Part shown: piece after piece, positions 5,219 to 6,720 of the stretch
Layout: the number at the start of each line of letters is the position of its first letter
Numbering within the stretch: the first letter of the stretch is position 1
Source: CAVPGH01 sp046726955
GTDB lineage: Bacteria; Acidobacteriota; Vicinamibacteria; Fen-336
NCBI GenBank assembly: GCA_046726955.1
Contig: JBKPBQ010000455.1
Span: 1 to 6,720, forward strand
Length of the DNA: 6,720 nt
Reading direction: 5' to 3'
Notes under the pieces: generated by a model
What the model saw: only the letters and a program-made list of their open reading frames with translations
What the model was told of the DNA's origin: nothing
Databases searched by the model: none
Position numbers and translations under genes: made by a program

Positions 5219-6720
5219 GTGAGCGACGCCCGCTCCTTCCGCCGGCGCGATGAGGACGCGGTCGCCTCGTGGTCGTCGACGTTCGCGCTCGTAGCACTGG
5301 TCGTCCTCGTGGTCGCCGCGCCCTGGCCCTTCGGAAGCGTCCGGCCGTGGGCGATCGAGATCATGACCGTGATCGCGCTCGCGACGGCGCTCGTCGTCCT
5401 CCTCGATGGGCTGTGGCGCGGCCTGCCGCTCGCCGAGGTGCCCGTCTGGCCTCTCGTCGGGTTCCTCGTCGTCGCCCTCGTCCAGCTCGTCCCGCTGCCC
5501 GCGGCGCTGCACGCCCTGCTCGCCCCCGGCTCCGCGGCCGTCTGGCATCCGCAGGACCCCGTCGCCGCCGGCCTGCTCGGCGCCGGTCCCTTTCCCGTCT
5601 CGCTCGATCCCGCGACGACGGCGCGCGCGGCGGCGCTCGTGGGCGGGCTCGGCCTGCTCGCCGTCCTCGCCGCTCCGGCGCTCGCCCGGCCGGGCTCCGC
5701 CCTCGCCGCCGCGAGCGCGGGCGTCGGGGGAGGTGTCGCCCTCTCCGTCTACGCAATCTTCGCGCGCGCTCGGTTCGGCGAGCTGCTCTACGGCTCGATC
5801 CCCGAGCCCACGATCAAGCCCTTCGGGTCCTTCGTGAGCAAGAACCACTTCGCGGGCTACGTCGTGCTCACGACGCTCGTGGCTCTCGGGCTCGCCCTCG
5901 GTCTGTCCGGTCGCAGCCGCGGCCGGGACGGCGACGAGGCCGGAGCCCCCGGGGCCGTGCTCTCCGTGGTGGCCGCGCTCGCGATGTCGCTCGCGGTGCT
6001 CGTCTCGCTCTCCCGCGGGGGAGCGGTGAGCCTCGCCTGCGGTGTGGCCGCGTTCGCCGTCATCCGCTGGAGCCTGCGGCGCGGCACGGGCCGCATGCTC
6101 GTGCCCACGCTCCTGCTCGGCGCGATCCTGGCCGGCGTGCTCGGCGCGGTCCTGCCTGGCGAGGCGCAGCGCCGCATCCAGAACCTGGAGACGGGGTCGT
6201 CCATGCGGCTCGACACCTGGCGGGCCTCGCTGTGGATGATCGCGTCGAGCCCTCTCGTCGGCCAGGGGCTCGGGGCGTTCCACGACGCGTTCCCGCGGTA
6301 CAAGCGCGCGGGCTACGAGCAGATCCGCGTCGAGCACGCGGAGAACGACTACCTGGAGACGCTGGCCGAGACCGGCGTCGCCGGCTGGGCCTTTGCCCTC
6401 GCCGGGCTCGGTGTGCTCCTCGCCGCCGGATGGCGCGGTCTGCAGCGGGAGCCGCTGCCGCTCGTCCGCGGGCTCGGCGTGGGCGGGCTGGCCGCGCTCG
6501 TCGCCGTCGTCGTCCACAGCGCCTTCGACTTCAACCTCCGGATCCCCTCGAACGCCGCGCTCGCCGCTTTCGCCGCCGCCACCGTGGCCGCGGCGACCGG
6601 GGCGTCGCTCGAGCGCGCGTCCCGTGCGCTCGCGGGGGCGCTCCTCGTCCTCGTCGCGCTTCTCCTCTTCCTCGCGGCGCGCGCCCCCGAGGAGACGGCG
6701 GCCCTCGCGCGGGCAGAAGT
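5219..6720 (+). CDS. O-antigen ligase / Wzy-type polysaccharide polymerase family membrane protein (partial, 3' end outside window)
   Basis: At least 500 residues are visible, with many hydrophobic segments and a predicted place in the inner membrane. The family joins or polymerises lipid-linked sugar chains on the periplasmic side (WaaL, Wzy and related exopolysaccharide polymerases). Family-like marks are GSFVSKNHFAGY (203-214), SLSRGG (263-268), a RLDTWRASLWMI stretch leading to SPLVGQGLGAF (330-354), HAENDYLETLAETGVAGW (373-390) and HSAFDFNLRIPSNA (433-446). Together they cover the Wzy_C core. Some relatives continue into C-terminal TPR repeats, which would lie beyond the edge. The GTG start is the first possible one in this frame, precedes the first membrane segment (about 22-38), and follows a -10 element by 8 bases. 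An ATG at 5363 would lose that segment. The gene is 55 bases after the phosphodiesterase and in the same direction, and it probably has its own promoter. Whether it is ligase or polymerase, and for which glycan, cannot be told. Confidence 0.88.
   Translation, partial: MSDARSFRRRDEDAVASWSSTFALVALVVLVVAAPWPFGSVRPWAIEIMTVIALATALVVLLDGLWRGLPLAEVPVWPLVGFLVVALVQLVPLPAALHALLAPGSAAVWHPQDPVAAGLLGAGPFPVSLDPATTARAAALVGGLGLLAVLAAPALARPGSALAAASAGVGGGVALSVYAIFARARFGELLYGSIPEPTIKPFGSFVSKNHFAGYVVLTTLVALGLALGLSGRSRGRDGDEAGAPGAVLSVVAALAMSLAVLVSLSRGGAVSLACGVAAFAVIRWSLRRGTGRMLVPTLLLGAILAGVLGAVLPGEAQRRIQNLETGSSMRLDTWRASLWMIASSPLVGQGLGAFHDAFPRYKRAGYEQIRVEHAENDYLETLAETGVAGWAFALAGLGVLLAAGWRGLQREPLPLVRGLGVGGLAALVAVVVHSAFDFNLRIPSNAALAAFAAATVAAATGASLERASRALAGALLVLVALLLFLAARAPEETAALARAE

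Noticed and set aside
4159..5364. A long minus-strand open frame opposite the phosphodiesterase.
   Set aside because: It is a mirror of the G/C-ending codons of the EAL gene; the translation is Arg/Glu/Asp-rich with no recognisable domain.
5204..6517. A 437-residue minus-strand open frame opposite the polysaccharide gene.
   Set aside because: The sense strand encodes a membrane protein with conserved Wzy/WaaL-type motifs. The antisense product is highly charged, repetitive and without domains.

Overview
The window is a very GC-rich, gene-dense piece of bacterial chromosome, with G or C at nearly every third codon position. An MglA-type small GTPase, cyclic-di-GMP turnover enzymes, a likely sigma-54 promoter and an O-antigen-ligase-type membrane protein together suggest a Gram-negative, polysaccharide-producing bacterium with complex signalling, such as Myxococcota or Acidobacteriota. 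That placement is a guess from gene content. No tRNA, rRNA, mobile element or CRISPR array was seen.

Layout: positions 1-914 (minus strand, running off the left edge) encode an MglA-like Ras-superfamily GTPase with an unusual Pro/Ala-rich C-terminal extension. Directly upstream of it on the same strand, 923-2290 encodes an unrecognised 455-residue protein, probably membrane-anchored or exported, that appears to carry two beta-rich domains. The two genes are 8 bases apart and look like one operon. Positions 2291-2545 are a divergent control region. It holds an extended -10 promoter candidate for the minus operon and a near-consensus sigma-54 promoter for the plus operon, with inverted and direct repeats placed where an activator could bind. 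To the right, on the plus strand, lie a membrane-anchored GAF-GGDEF diguanylate cyclase (2546-3853) and, overlapping it by 4 bases, a degenerate-GGDEF/EAL phosphodiesterase (3850-5163). After 55 bases, a Wzy/WaaL-type polysaccharide polymerase or ligase begins at a GTG at 5219 and runs off the right edge. A -10-like TACAAT lies 8 bases before this GTG, suggesting a leaderless transcript.

How they may work together: the cyclase and phosphodiesterase both look catalytically intact, so the pair can make and degrade cyclic-di-GMP under one promoter. MglA proteins set cell polarity and motility in Myxococcus, and cyclic-di-GMP and surface polysaccharide affect the same behaviour. The neighbourhood could therefore be a polarity, motility and envelope-polysaccharide locus. 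That link is inferred from gene order and is not shown by the sequence.
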